This document shows, in pieces, positions 14,715-23,232 of a DNA stretch of 26,111 nucleotides. The stretch is from FW021-bin31 sp964467635 (GTDB lineage Bacteria; Bacteroidota; Bacteroidia; Chitinophagales; Chitinophagaceae). Location of the stretch: the NCBI GenBank assembly GCA_964467635.1, contig CAYXRN010000034.1, forward strand, positions 1 to 26,111. The letters run 5' to 3'. Every line of letters begins with the position of its first letter. The stretch's first letter is position 1. The notes under the pieces are model-generated. The model made no database searches, was not told where the DNA came from, and saw only the letters and a list, made by a program, of their open reading frames with translations. The position numbers were made by a program, and so were the translations under genes.

Positions 14715-17321
14715 GTGAAAACAACGGTTGGTATCATATGGCTGCTCATGGTATCGCTTCCAGTGATGGCACATCATATCATTGGGGGAGAGATGTATTA
14801 TACGTTTGTTGAAAAAACCGCAAGTGGTTATAAATACAAAATCACGCTCAAGTTATACCGGGGATGCGAGCCGGCTGATCACAACCATTCTCTCCTGGAC
14901 CCTTACGCCACCTTCAGTATTTTTGATAACGATGACAACTCCTTTTACGATACTACAGGTCGCATTCCGATGCGGGGTGGACAACCTGATGAAATAAGCA
15001 AGGTTTTTGATAACCCCTGCATATTAAATACGCCTTCTTTCTGCTACCGGATCGGCTATTATGAAACAACCGTTACCCTGCCGGTAAATCATCAGGGGTA
15101 TACCATCGCCTATCAAAGATGCTGCAGAAACAACCTACTCCTCAATGCCAATACGAGCGGGCACGTAGGGGCTACTTACTTTACTGTCGTTCCGGGAAAC
15201 CAAAATGGCATACCGGGAGACAACAGTCCTTATTTGAAAAATGAAGAATCCGTCTTATTGTGCTCCCAGGGAAACGTTGACTATACCTTCGACGCCTTCG
15301 ATGCGGACGGAGATAAAATGATCTTCGACTTTGCGCCGGGATATACCGGTGGCACCAGGGAACGCGTTAATCCGGTGCCTACTTCTCCCCCTCCTTTCCA
15401 CCCGCTAAATTTCTACCAGGGATTTTCCGGAGAAGTTCCCCTGGGAAAGGGCGTAACCATTGATTCGCTGACCGGAAGAATGCATGGCCGGACCCATTTG
15501 CAAGCCGGTGTGTATGACATCACCATCAGGGTCCGGTCCTATAGAGGCGGCAAGTTGATAGCCACCCACTACCGCGACTTTCAGTTTGCCGTGCAGGACT
15601 GTCAACGAACGGTACTGGCGGATATACCGCCACTGTATAACGAATGCACAAGCTCCACCATTCAATTTACCAACAACAGCACGCCCGGAAAGCCTTATGT
15701 ATGGGATTTTGGAGACGGGTCCGCCCCCTCCACGGAAGCAGAACCTGTTCATACTTTCAAAGATCCGGGCACCTATCACGTCTGGATTAAAGTAGACCCT
15801 GACTCCCCTTGTGGCGACAGCATGAAATCCGTGGTAAAGATCTTTCCGGGGGTTAAAGCCGATTTTAAAAAAACCGGAAATTGCATCCAAACGCCGGTGC
15901 AGTTCGCCGATGCCAGCAGCGCCCCCCATGGAAACAACATAACCTCCCATCATTGGGATTTTGGAGAGCAGGCTACCTTATCTGATACGTCCGACGACAA
16001 AAACCCGACGCACCTGTTTTCTACAGCCGGCACCTTTCCGGTAAGCCTGACCATCACTACGGATTCGGGATGCGTACAAACCGACACCCAAACCTTCCGA
16101 TTCTATGGTAAACCGGAGTTGCGGGTAACGTCGGATACCATGATGTGCTATAAAGACCCTTTTCACTTACAGGCCAGCAGCAACAGGACTGGAACCTATC
16201 ACTGGTCTCCTGATTATTTTATCAACCAAACAAACATTGCCAATCCTATAGTGCGCCCCAAGGCAGACACCACTTACAAGGTGGTATTCACCGATGAAAT
16301 GGGTTGTGTTAATACAGATTCGGTCCATCTTCGTATTAAAACGAAACTGCTTGTTGAGGCGGGTAACGATACGACTATCTGCGGGGGAGACCCCGTCACG
16401 CTGCACGCCTCCAGCGATGAACAATACGCATTTACCTGGTACAACAGTAAAAATGAGCTAATTAAACAGGCGAGAAATGCCAGTCCGAGAACAACCCAAA
16501 ACGAAACCTACAAGGTAGTGGCTACTTTAGGTTCCTGCCTGGCACAAGACCAGATGAAAGTAAACGCCGTCCCTTATCCAAATCCGGTCATCACGCCTCC
16601 GGTAGCTTCAATCTGCTACGGAGACTCCCTCTTATTAAGGGCAAGTGGGGGGGCTTTCTATCACTGGACACCGGAAACCGGCTTAAGCAATACGTCTTCC
16701 GACAGCCTGATGGCCTATCCTTTAGAAACAACCACCTACACCCTTAGCGTAACAGACACCCTGGGCTGTCCCAAACCGGCGGACACCACAATTTATCTAT
16801 CTGTGGTACCGCCGGTACAGGCGTTTGCAGGCCATGACACGATCATCACCACCGGCCAGTTGTTTCAGTTACATGCCACCGGAGGAGATAAGTATGAATG
16901 GACACCGGCTACAGGACTTAGTGACCCTGATATTCCCGACCCGATAGTTCAATACACCAAAGACATTGTTTACGCTTTAAAAGTCACGGTAGAGCCGGAA
17001 GGCTGTCTTGATTATGATTCCATCGCCATCCGTTACATTAAAGGGCCGGAAGTATATGTACCCACCGCCTTTACGCCAAATGATGACGGGATGAACGATG
17101 TCTTTCGTCCCATCCCGGTAGGAGTTACAAAAATTGATTATTTCCGGGTATACAACCGCTGGGGACAGCTGGTTTACCAGACAACGGCTTACATGCAAGG
17201 TTGGGACGGAACCTTTCAGGGGAAACCCGCCGAACAAGGGGCTTATGTATGGACGGTCAAAGCGAAGGACTTTCAGGGAAGGGAGATTATAAAAAAAGGC
17301 AGCGTCACGCTGGTCCGGTGA
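14715..17321 (+). CDS. Secreted PKD-domain protein with gliding-motility/T9SS type B C-terminal domain
   Basis: The product is 868 residues. A signal peptide (about 1-19, ending PVMA before HHIIGGEM) opens it. The HHIIGGEMYY start is common in Bacteroidota surface proteins. Two PKD domains follow near 305-370 and 375-450, marked by YVWDFGDGSA and HHWDFGEQA. Several Ig-like repeats come next, each with a 'T-Y-x-V' strand and a Cys pair. The last 90 residues (from about 779) are the CHU_C/gliding-motility domain, seen in VPTAFTPNDDGMNDVF, RVYNRWGQLVY and GWDGTFQGKPAEQGAYVW. That domain directs export by the type IX secretion system, so the protein is probably an adhesin or other surface protein. 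A TTG at 14706 is the alternative start. Confidence 0.93.
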   Translation: MKTTVGIIWLLMVSLPVMAHHIIGGEMYYTFVEKTASGYKYKITLKLYRGCEPADHNHSLLDPYATFSIFDNDDNSFYDTTGRIPMRGGQPDEISKVFDNPCILNTPSFCYRIGYYETTVTLPVNHQGYTIAYQRCCRNNLLLNANTSGHVGATYFTVVPGNQNGIPGDNSPYLKNEESVLLCSQGNVDYTFDAFDADGDKMIFDFAPGYTGGTRERVNPVPTSPPPFHPLNFYQGFSGEVPLGKGVTIDSLTGRMHGRTHLQAGVYDITIRVRSYRGGKLIATHYRDFQFAVQDCQRTVLADIPPLYNECTSSTIQFTNNSTPGKPYVWDFGDGSAPSTEAEPVHTFKDPGTYHVWIKVDPDSPCGDSMKSVVKIFPGVKADFKKTGNCIQTPVQFADASSAPHGNNITSHHWDFGEQATLSDTSDDKNPTHLFSTAGTFPVSLTITTDSGCVQTDTQTFRFYGKPELRVTSDTMMCYKDPFHLQASSNRTGTYHWSPDYFINQTNIANPIVRPKADTTYKVVFTDEMGCVNTDSVHLRIKTKLLVEAGNDTTICGGDPVTLHASSDEQYAFTWYNSKNELIKQARNASPRTTQNETYKVVATLGSCLAQDQMKVNAVPYPNPVITPPVASICYGDSLLLRASGGAFYHWTPETGLSNTSSDSLMAYPLETTTYTLSVTDTLGCPKPADTTIYLSVVPPVQAFAGHDTIITTGQLFQLHATGGDKYEWTPATGLSDPDIPDPIVQYTKDIVYALKVTVEPEGCLDYDSIAIRYIKGPEVYVPTAFTPNDDGMNDVFRPIPVGVTKIDYFRVYNRWGQLVYQTTAYMQGWDGTFQGKPAEQGAYVWTVKAKDFQGREIIKKGSVTLVR

Positions 17322-17333
17322 GGTAATCCCCTG

Positions 17334-17783
17334 TTATCTTTTTTCTTTAAAAAAGGCTTGCAGGAGCACCTTACAGTGTTCTTCCAGTATTCCGCCAACC
17401 ACTTGTGTCCTGGGATGAAAAGGAGAGGCAGGCCCCAAGGTCTTGCGGTAGCCGTTTTTTTCATCCATCGCGCCATAAACCACCCGGCCGATTTTACTCC
17501 AATATAAGGCGCCCGAACACATCAGACAGGGTTCAACGGTTACATACAAAGCAGCATCAGGAAGATACTTACTGCCCTGGCCGTTAAAGGCTGCTGTCAG
17601 AGCAATCATTTCCGCGTGGGCAGTGCAGTCCTTTAACATTTCGGTTTGATTGTAACCCCTTCCAATGATTTTGTCCTTTAAAACCACCACTGCGCCAATG
17701 GGCACTTCTTTTGCTTCATAAGCATGCTCTGCCTCTTTCAACGCCTGCTGCATCCATCGCCTATCTTTTTGCTGTTGATCCAT
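17334..17783 (-). CDS. tadA: Nucleoside deaminase, probable tRNA(adenine34) deaminase TadA
   Basis: The product is 149 residues of the cytidine-deaminase-like fold. The zinc site is His56-Ala-Glu58 in CTAHAEM, with Cys86 and Cys89 in PCLMCSGA. VPIGAVVV and the C-terminal basic helix are typical of TadA, which converts A34 to inosine in tRNA-Arg(ACG). A guanine deaminase of the same superfamily is a less likely alternative. The ATG at 17783 was chosen over an upstream in-frame start at 17828 because the family begins near there and a TATTTTTA box lies at 17791-17798. It converges on the T9SS protein gene with only 12 bases between stops. Confidence 0.9.
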   Translation of the reverse strand: MDQQQKDRRWMQQALKEAEHAYEAKEVPIGAVVVLKDKIIGRGYNQTEMLKDCTAHAEMIALTAAFNGQGSKYLPDAALYVTVEPCLMCSGALYWSKIGRVVYGAMDEKNGYRKTLGPASPFHPRTQVVGGILEEHCKVLLQAFFKEKR

Positions 17784-17790
17784 GCGCCTG

Positions 17791-17798
17791 TAAAAATA
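17791..17798 (-). promoter_or_regulatory. Degenerate -7 box TATTTTTA for tadA
   Basis: Differs from TAnnTTTG only at the last base and ends seven bases before the tadA ATG. It lies between tadA and the end of the TonB-receptor gene. Confidence 0.35.
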
Positions 17799-17908
17799 AC
17801 CAATTTTTCCTTCGCGGACACCGGCCAAAATAGCCGAAGATCAATGACTACGATCCTCCCAAACACGATCTCGCTTTCCTCTTCCTTTCCATCGCCTCTC
17901 AGCCGGAG

Positions 17909-20074
17909 TTAATCGGCCGCATTATTACTGCCATCAGGGGACAAAAGTACATGGATACCTATATTAACATAGAAATTAACCGTGGGGGCCGCGTTAAAAA
18001 ATCTGCCGCCATAAGCGTTGATGTCATCGCCTAAACTATATTTTTCGTTCAACAGATTATCCCCTCCGGCCGCTATACGCAGTGCTATTGCCCCATTCAA
18101 CATTTTCTGGTAGGCCGCCCTGAAACCAAGCAAATCATAAGCAGCGCCATAAACCGTATTTTCATTATTTAGAGGAATGTCGGAAGTATGCTGCCAGGTA
18201 AGGTAGGCGTTCAGTCCGATATTTGTATGCACATCCACGCCTGCCACCAGGGTAAAAGGAGCAGTGCCAGGCATTGTATTTCCCGAATAGTTCTTATCGC
18301 CTGTAACATAATCTTTATAGCTGAAATCAAACAGCGTCAGGCTGTTCCAAAGGCCGACACGCCTTAAAAATGAGTTTCCTTCATCCAGCAGGGCATAACG
18401 GAGCGCCAATTCAAGCCCTTTCTTATGGACTCCTCCCGCGTTTTGAAAATAATCAGCCCCGCTGCTGTCCCGACGTAGCGCAATACTTTGCGTCAATTGC
18501 ATGAAAAACAAGCTGACATCATAATACAAACGCCGGCGAAAAAAGTATCCTTTACTTCCGATCTCATATTGCATTCCCTTCTCGGCTTCCAGGCGCAGGT
18601 TCAAATGATTGGTAGAAGGAAGCAACTCAGGTACGGTCGGTGGAGAAAATCCTTTGGACCAATCTGCATAGGCCAAATGATCGGATCCTATCTTTTTGGA
18701 TAAAACAATGCGGGGTACCGCGATTAAATGGGATTTCTTATTAAAAGAAACCGCAGGGGACGGAAAGTCTTGTACAAAATAGAGCCTTCTGTGATTCAGG
18801 CTAAGCCCTGCATTGATCTTCCAGTTGTGGGGAAGCATCCATTGGGCCTGAGCAAAGAGAAAACCGGTAGATTCATTGACCCGGTGGCTGCTCATCAGGC
18901 TGTCCGGCGTTCCGCCGGTATTTTGAAAGTCCTGCTGCCCTAAATACCCTTGTTGAAATTCCGCTCCCAGCCAGTAGTCGCTTTGGATCCTTTGCGCCGA
19001 ACGTTGGTAGTGAAAGGTTGTCCTTCCGCCAAAATGCGGTTCATTACGAAACTCATAATTACGTACCGTGGGATTGATAAAATGGGTATAAGCGCCATAA
19101 AGCGCTGTCGTATTCTCCAGTGTCTTTGTAAAGTGATAGATGTGCTTTATGCCGAGTAAAAAAGCTTTTTGATGTACGGCCGCTTGATTCTCTTTGGAAG
19201 AAGGCCAAGGGCCCGAGGCCGGCCGGGAAGCGCGCGGGTTTCTATCGTACTGGACCCGGGTCAATGCCCCTGGCGTTTGGTAGTAAAGATCAGAATAATG
19301 AAAAAAAGCTTTCAGCTTTTCCTTACCGCTGAGGCGCGTACTCCGCTCATAGGCGGCTATACGATGTTTTAAGCGCGTGTGCTCCCGGTAACCTGTTTTT
19401 TTTACTTCGCCATAGCGCAGCTGGCTGTTGCTTTTATTGTTTCCCCACTGCACTTTGAGGGTTCCTTTTAACAGCCCGAAACTGCCTCCTCCTGCAGTCA
19501 GCTCCACTTGATCTCTTCCTGACAAACTATCTGTAAACAGGTCACTTTTGATCAACAGCACCCCACCGGTTCCGGCACCGTACATGCTTCCGGCCGGTCC
19601 TTTAATAATTTCAATAGCCCCCATATCGGAAAACCGCAATTGATTCAAGTACGTGTTTCCTCCCGGATCGGTAAGGGGGACGCCATTGTAATAGACTTTT
19701 ACGTTTCTCACGCCAAATGGAGCCCGTAGGGTACTTCCCCTGATATTCAGCCGCATGCTCCCCGGGGACCGCAATTCCATGCGTACGCCGGGAACGGTAT
19801 TGACGGCCGATACAATATTGAGGTCATTAAACCGGCCAAATACTTTTCCCGAAAGATAAGAGACGGCGCCGGGCTGATCCTGCAAGGAAACGTCCTGCTC
19901 AAAAACATGCACCACTACCTCTGACAAGGTTCTTTTTATTGCAATGGAATCTTCATCCTTCTTTTCCTGGGCATAGCTTTTCCTCGTTGCAAACAGCAGA
20001 CAGACCATTAGAGCTGACGACAATATGATACCGCAGTCCCATACCACAAGAATATCTTTTCCAAACAATTTCAT
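17909..20074 (-). CDS. TonB-dependent outer membrane receptor
   Basis: The product is 721 residues. The N-terminus has a hydrophobic signal (about 14-30) ending near SYAQ. A plug domain follows (about 45-170), with SEVVVHVFEQDVSLQDQPGAV, NIVSAVNTVPGV, IRGSTLRAPFGVRN and IEIIKGPAGSMYGAGTGGVL. The rest is the 22-strand barrel region, for instance WSKGFSPPTVPELLPSTN near residue 470. No carboxypeptidase-regulatory N-terminal domain and no SusD partner are present, so it looks like a siderophore, vitamin or metal-chelate receptor rather than a glycan SusC. The substrate is unknown. Its ATG lies 16 bases after the rmuC stop, suggesting co-transcription. The last nine residues extend beyond the usual terminal aromatic strand. 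Confidence 0.93.
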   Translation of the reverse strand: MKLFGKDILVVWDCGIILSSALMVCLLFATRKSYAQEKKDEDSIAIKRTLSEVVVHVFEQDVSLQDQPGAVSYLSGKVFGRFNDLNIVSAVNTVPGVRMELRSPGSMRLNIRGSTLRAPFGVRNVKVYYNGVPLTDPGGNTYLNQLRFSDMGAIEIIKGPAGSMYGAGTGGVLLIKSDLFTDSLSGRDQVELTAGGGSFGLLKGTLKVQWGNNKSNSQLRYGEVKKTGYREHTRLKHRIAAYERSTRLSGKEKLKAFFHYSDLYYQTPGALTRVQYDRNPRASRPASGPWPSSKENQAAVHQKAFLLGIKHIYHFTKTLENTTALYGAYTHFINPTVRNYEFRNEPHFGGRTTFHYQRSAQRIQSDYWLGAEFQQGYLGQQDFQNTGGTPDSLMSSHRVNESTGFLFAQAQWMLPHNWKINAGLSLNHRRLYFVQDFPSPAVSFNKKSHLIAVPRIVLSKKIGSDHLAYADWSKGFSPPTVPELLPSTNHLNLRLEAEKGMQYEIGSKGYFFRRRLYYDVSLFFMQLTQSIALRRDSSGADYFQNAGGVHKKGLELALRYALLDEGNSFLRRVGLWNSLTLFDFSYKDYVTGDKNYSGNTMPGTAPFTLVAGVDVHTNIGLNAYLTWQHTSDIPLNNENTVYGAAYDLLGFRAAYQKMLNGAIALRIAAGGDNLLNEKYSLGDDINAYGGRFFNAAPTVNFYVNIGIHVLLSPDGSNNAAD

Positions 20075-20090
20075 AGCCGGCTTCTTTGTT

Positions 20091-21371
20091 TTATTCCTCT
20101 TCTTTCTGCGGTTCGTGAACAGGCAATTGCTTGGCGGGATTCAACCCCAGATGCTTCATTTTTTCCGCGCGGCGAATCAGGTTTCCCCTTCCCGTTTTAA
20201 GCTTATTCATGGCCTGGTCAAAGGCATGCTGCACACCACTCAGCTTCTGTCCCATGGTTTCCATATCGCTGACAAAACCGGCTAACTTTTCATAGAGCCT
20301 ATTGCCTTCTTCAATGATCAGGTGGGCGTTTTTATTTTGTTTCTCCAATCGCCAGATCGATTCGATCACACGCAAAGTAGCCAGCAAGGAGGAAACACTG
20401 ACGAGGATCACTTTTTTCCTGAAAGCATTGTCATACAGTTCAGGTTCTTTCATTAAAGCCAGGCTATAAGCCGGTTCAATAGGAACAAACATCAAAACAA
20501 AGTCCGGCGCATCCGCTACAAGTCTTTCATACTTTTTACGCCCCAACTCGTCTATATGTTTTTTTACAGAGCGGATATGGTCCTGCAAGGCCATCTGTCG
20601 CTGTACTTCTTCATCCGCATTAAAATACCGTTCATAAGCCGTTAAAGAAAGTTTAGCGTCAATAATGATGTGCTTTTGTTCGGGGAGATAGAGCACGACA
20701 TCAGGCCGCAAAACGCCCTGCTCTCCCGGGAAGGATACCTGTTTTCTATAATGCAGGTTCTCCTGCAAACCAGCTGTCTCTAAGATCCTCTCCAACAAGT
20801 ATTCGCCCCAGTTTCCCTGCTTTTTGCTGTCAGCGCGCAAGGCTTTGGTCAGGTTATTGGCCTGCTCTGAGAGTGTTTGATTGAGTTCAAACGTACGCTT
20901 TAGTTCATTTTTCAAACTAAAGCGTTCATTGGATTCGCGATGATAGGTATCTTCTACTTTTTTCTCAAAATCTTTTATCCGCTGCTGCAACGGCTTGAGC
21001 AATATATCCAGATTATGTTGATTTTGCTTGGCAAATTTCTCTGCCTTTTCCTCTAATAATTTATTGGATAGTTGTTCAAACTGGAATCGGTTTTCCTGCA
21101 GCAACTCCTTTTGCTTCAGCAATTGTTCAGCCAGCTGCTTTTCCAAGGTCTGGTTAATGGTTTTTTGTTCCGTCAGTTGATTGCTGAACACCATTTGTTC
21201 GTTAAGCATAGCGGCCTTCTCGGCTTCCGTTTTTTCTATCTGCCGCCTGGCGTCCCGGACTTCCCGTTCCAGGGCTTTGTTTTCAAGACGCCGTCGTTGC
21301 CTTTCTTTAGAATAAAAGAAAACCAGGACAAAACAAATACAAAACAGCAGGCATGCGATATAGGTAAACAA
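20091..21371 (-). CDS. rmuC: DNA recombination protein RmuC
   Basis: The product is 426 residues. A single N-terminal membrane helix (about 3-20) precedes a long coiled coil (about 25-180). The RmuC nuclease-like domain begins at QGNWGE (185-190). RPDVV (Asp224) and IIIDAK (Asp238 and Lys240) form a PD-(D/E)XK-like core. RmuC limits certain DNA rearrangements and is thought to act as a membrane-tethered nuclease. The start is a TTG: the frame has an upstream stop 15 bases earlier and no ATG before residue 55, which would lose the membrane anchor. The gene follows the small membrane protein by 30 bases and precedes the TonB receptor. Confidence 0.93.
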   Translation of the reverse strand: MFTYIACLLFCICFVLVFFYSKERQRRRLENKALEREVRDARRQIEKTEAEKAAMLNEQMVFSNQLTEQKTINQTLEKQLAEQLLKQKELLQENRFQFEQLSNKLLEEKAEKFAKQNQHNLDILLKPLQQRIKDFEKKVEDTYHRESNERFSLKNELKRTFELNQTLSEQANNLTKALRADSKKQGNWGEYLLERILETAGLQENLHYRKQVSFPGEQGVLRPDVVLYLPEQKHIIIDAKLSLTAYERYFNADEEVQRQMALQDHIRSVKKHIDELGRKKYERLVADAPDFVLMFVPIEPAYSLALMKEPELYDNAFRKKVILVSVSSLLATLRVIESIWRLEKQNKNAHLIIEEGNRLYEKLAGFVSDMETMGQKLSGVQHAFDQAMNKLKTGRGNLIRRAEKMKHLGLNPAKQLPVHEPQKEEE

Positions 21372-21401
21372 AGCTGACAGGATTTAATAATTACCCTCTG
21401 G

Positions 21402-21644
21402 TTACATCTTCCAGATCTTTTTGAGCGTTAACCACCCCAGCAAAGGCAGCGTTATGACTACCCAGGCGAAAAACAGTACATGTGCCCAGGTTGGAATATC
21501 CGGCCGATCAAAAAAGGCCCAATCCTTTGCTACGGCAAAATAGAGCGTTATGCCAAACCAGGGAACCCACATAAGCACCGTTCGTAACATACGGGTGAAT
21601 GCCGCAATGACTTCTTTATCTGACCAGTTGTCTCGATCCTCCAT
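21402..21644 (-). CDS. Small two-helix membrane protein, unknown function
   Basis: The product is 80 residues from the ATG at 21644 (87 from the ATG at 21665). An acidic N-terminus (MEDRDNWSDKE) is followed by two hydrophobic helices (about 19-37 and 54-72) with many Trp and Phe residues, and a basic end LKKIWKM. I recognise no family. A TACTTTTG -7 box at 21671-21678 lies five bases before the ATG at 21665, the usual spacing here, while a GGAGG lies ten bases before the ATG at 21644, so the start is uncertain. It heads the same-strand run towards rmuC (30-base gap) and is divergent from the radical SAM gene. Confidence 0.68.
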   Translation of the reverse strand: MEDRDNWSDKEVIAAFTRMLRTVLMWVPWFGITLYFAVAKDWAFFDRPDIPTWAHVLFFAWVVITLPLLGWLTLKKIWKM

Positions 21645-21670
21645 GACAAAAATTCCTCCATTCATTTCTT

Positions 21671-21678
21671 CAAAAGTA
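21671..21678 (-). promoter_or_regulatory. -7 box TACTTTTG for the small membrane protein-rmuC-TonB receptor run
   Basis: A TAnnTTTG match on the minus strand. It ends five bases before an in-frame ATG (21665) and about 26 before the preferred ATG (21644). Confidence 0.45.
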
Positions 21679-21763
21679 CAATCTTTTACGAACATGGAAC
21701 ATTAATTGATATAACGTACCTTGCAGGATCGGGAGGATCAGTTTTAAATTGGCAAACTACAAT

Positions 21764-22789
21764 ATGAATAATTTCAATTTACAAGACAGCCTTAATTTCC
21801 TTTCCAAAATGACCCCGGGGCGTAGTTGGAATGCAGTGAAGGTGCTTAGCAGTTATTTTTACAGCAAGTGGACCCATAAGCCGGTCCAGTGGGGATATCC
21901 GATATCCATGTCTTTCGAACCCACCACATCCTGTAACCTTCGTTGCCCGGAATGTCCGAGCGGCCTGCGCGCTTTTACCCGACCCAAAGGCATGCTGGAT
22001 CAATCTTTTTTTCAAAAAACCATCGATGAGCTCGCTAACGAGCTGGTGTATCTCATCTTCTATTTTCAGGGAGAGCCTTATTTGAATCCGGATTTCCTGG
22101 ATATGGTAAAGTACGCCTCTGATAGGGGAATTTATACCGCCACTTCCACCAATGCTCATTTTCTCAACGATGAAAAAGCAAAGCAAACCGTTGAAAGCGG
22201 CTTGGATCGGCTGATTATTTCTATTGATGGTACTACACAGGATGTTTACCAACAATACCGCCGAGGGGGAAAACTGGACAAGGTACTGACAGGAGCTAAA
22301 AATATCGTCAAGTGGAAAAAGCGGCTAAAATCAAAAACTCCTTTTGTCTTTTTCCAGTTTCTGGTAGTAAAGCCCAACGAGCACCAGATCGAAGAAGTAA
22401 AAAAGCTGGCCCGGGAGATCGGCGTAGATCAGGTGCGGTATAAGACCGCCCAGGTATACAACTACAAAAACGGGAATCCCCTTATTCCTTCCCTGGACAG
22501 ATTTTCACGTTACCGCAAAAAAGCCGATGGAAGCTATGCCATAAAAAATAAACTGGCCAACCACTGCTGGCGACTCTGGCATGATCCGGTAGTTACTTGG
22601 GACGGGTTGGTTGTTCCCTGTTGTTTTGACAAAGATGCGATTCACCGGATGGGAGATTTAAAGCAAAAGTCTTTCAAGGAAATATGGCAAGACAAACAGT
22701 ACATGGAGTTCCGTACACAGATACTCGGCGGCCGGAAAAATATTGATATCTGTGCCAACTGTACCGAAGGAACCCGCGTATGGGGGTAG
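21764..22789 (+). CDS. Radical SAM/SPASM domain protein
   Basis: The product is 341 residues. The Cx3Cx2C [4Fe-4S] motif is at Cys57, Cys61 and Cys64 in SCNLRCPECPSG. The GGE motif, which normally reads GGEP, is QGEP at residues 102-105. A SPASM-like C-terminus has Cys268, the pair Cys286-Cys287, Cys330 and Cys333. Radical SAM/SPASM enzymes modify peptides or proteins or oxidise alcohols, and SPASM clusters are auxiliary. No precursor peptide gene is adjacent, so the substrate is unknown. The N-terminus (NFLSKMTPGRSWNAVKVLSSY) precedes the core and is not part of the usual barrel. Start: ATG 21764. A TTG at 21749, 12 bases after GGAGG, would add five residues. Confidence 0.88.
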   Translation: MNNFNLQDSLNFLSKMTPGRSWNAVKVLSSYFYSKWTHKPVQWGYPISMSFEPTTSCNLRCPECPSGLRAFTRPKGMLDQSFFQKTIDELANELVYLIFYFQGEPYLNPDFLDMVKYASDRGIYTATSTNAHFLNDEKAKQTVESGLDRLIISIDGTTQDVYQQYRRGGKLDKVLTGAKNIVKWKKRLKSKTPFVFFQFLVVKPNEHQIEEVKKLAREIGVDQVRYKTAQVYNYKNGNPLIPSLDRFSRYRKKADGSYAIKNKLANHCWRLWHDPVVTWDGLVVPCCFDKDAIHRMGDLKQKSFKEIWQDKQYMEFRTQILGGRKNIDICANCTEGTRVWG

Positions 22790-22876
22790 GAAAGTTAAGA
22801 GTACGTTAAATAAGAGTTCTTTGTCCTTCTCGCTGAAAAATGCACAACATTTTTGGCTCGATTTATGTTCTATGAA

Positions 22877-22907
22877 TTGTAAACCAGGGATTTATTTTGT
22901 ATATTTG
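22877..22907 (+). promoter_or_regulatory. Promoter with -33 TTG and -7 TATATTTG upstream of the YtxH gene
   Basis: TTG at 22877-22879 and TATATTTG at 22900-22907 are separated by 20 bases, the spacing expected of Bacteroidota promoters. It is the most complete promoter in the window and leaves an A/T-rich leader of about 35 bases before the ATG at 22947. Confidence 0.65.
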
Positions 22908-22946
22908 TAAATCCTATTGTATTTAACTTTTTAAAATTTATAAAAC

Positions 22947-23192
22947 ATGTCAACGCAAAAAACTTTACTGGCTATTGCAGCCGGAGTAGTGATTGGCGCC
23001 GCCGCCGGAATACTTTTCGCTCCTGAAAAAGGAGATGTATTAAGAGATAAGATCCGGAGCAAATCTGGGGACGCTGCCGACAAACTGGGGCAAAAATTCA
23101 ACGAAACGAAAGAAGCTATTAAAGGGAAGTTGCATCGGGAAGCTGAAGAAACAGCCCGGGCAGCTGAGAAAGTAAAAAAAGCAACCAGTTAA
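22947..23192 (+). CDS. YtxH domain-containing small membrane protein
   Basis: The product is 81 residues. A short Gly/Ala-rich membrane helix (about 6-25, VVIGAAAGILFAPEKG) is the YtxH signature. A charged helical tail, likely coiled coil, is rich in Lys, Glu and Ala. YtxH proteins are general-stress proteins in Bacillus and are common in Bacteroidota, with unknown biochemistry. The gene has the best promoter in the window and its own strong terminator overlapping the stop codon. It can therefore be expressed apart from the holin-like gene that follows. Confidence 0.9.
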   Translation: MSTQKTLLAIAAGVVIGAAAGILFAPEKGDVLRDKIRSKSGDAADKLGQKFNETKEAIKGKLHREAEETARAAEKVKKATS

Positions 23193-23211
23193 GCGGTTGC
23201 TTTCTTTTTTA
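23178..23211 (+). terminator. Intrinsic terminator overlapping the YtxH stop codon
   Basis: A nine-base-pair stem (23178-23186 with 23195-23203) around GCAACC/GGTTGC closes on an eight-base loop and is followed by CTTTTTTATTTT. The last YtxH codons and the stop lie within the hairpin, so the terminator overlaps the coding sequence. Confidence 0.8.
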
Positions 23212-23232
23212 TTTTATTGAACCTATCCTGAT

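Noticed and set aside
15405..15953. 182-codon minus-strand open frame
   Set aside because: Antisense to the PKD region of the T9SS protein, with no recognisable domain or start signal.
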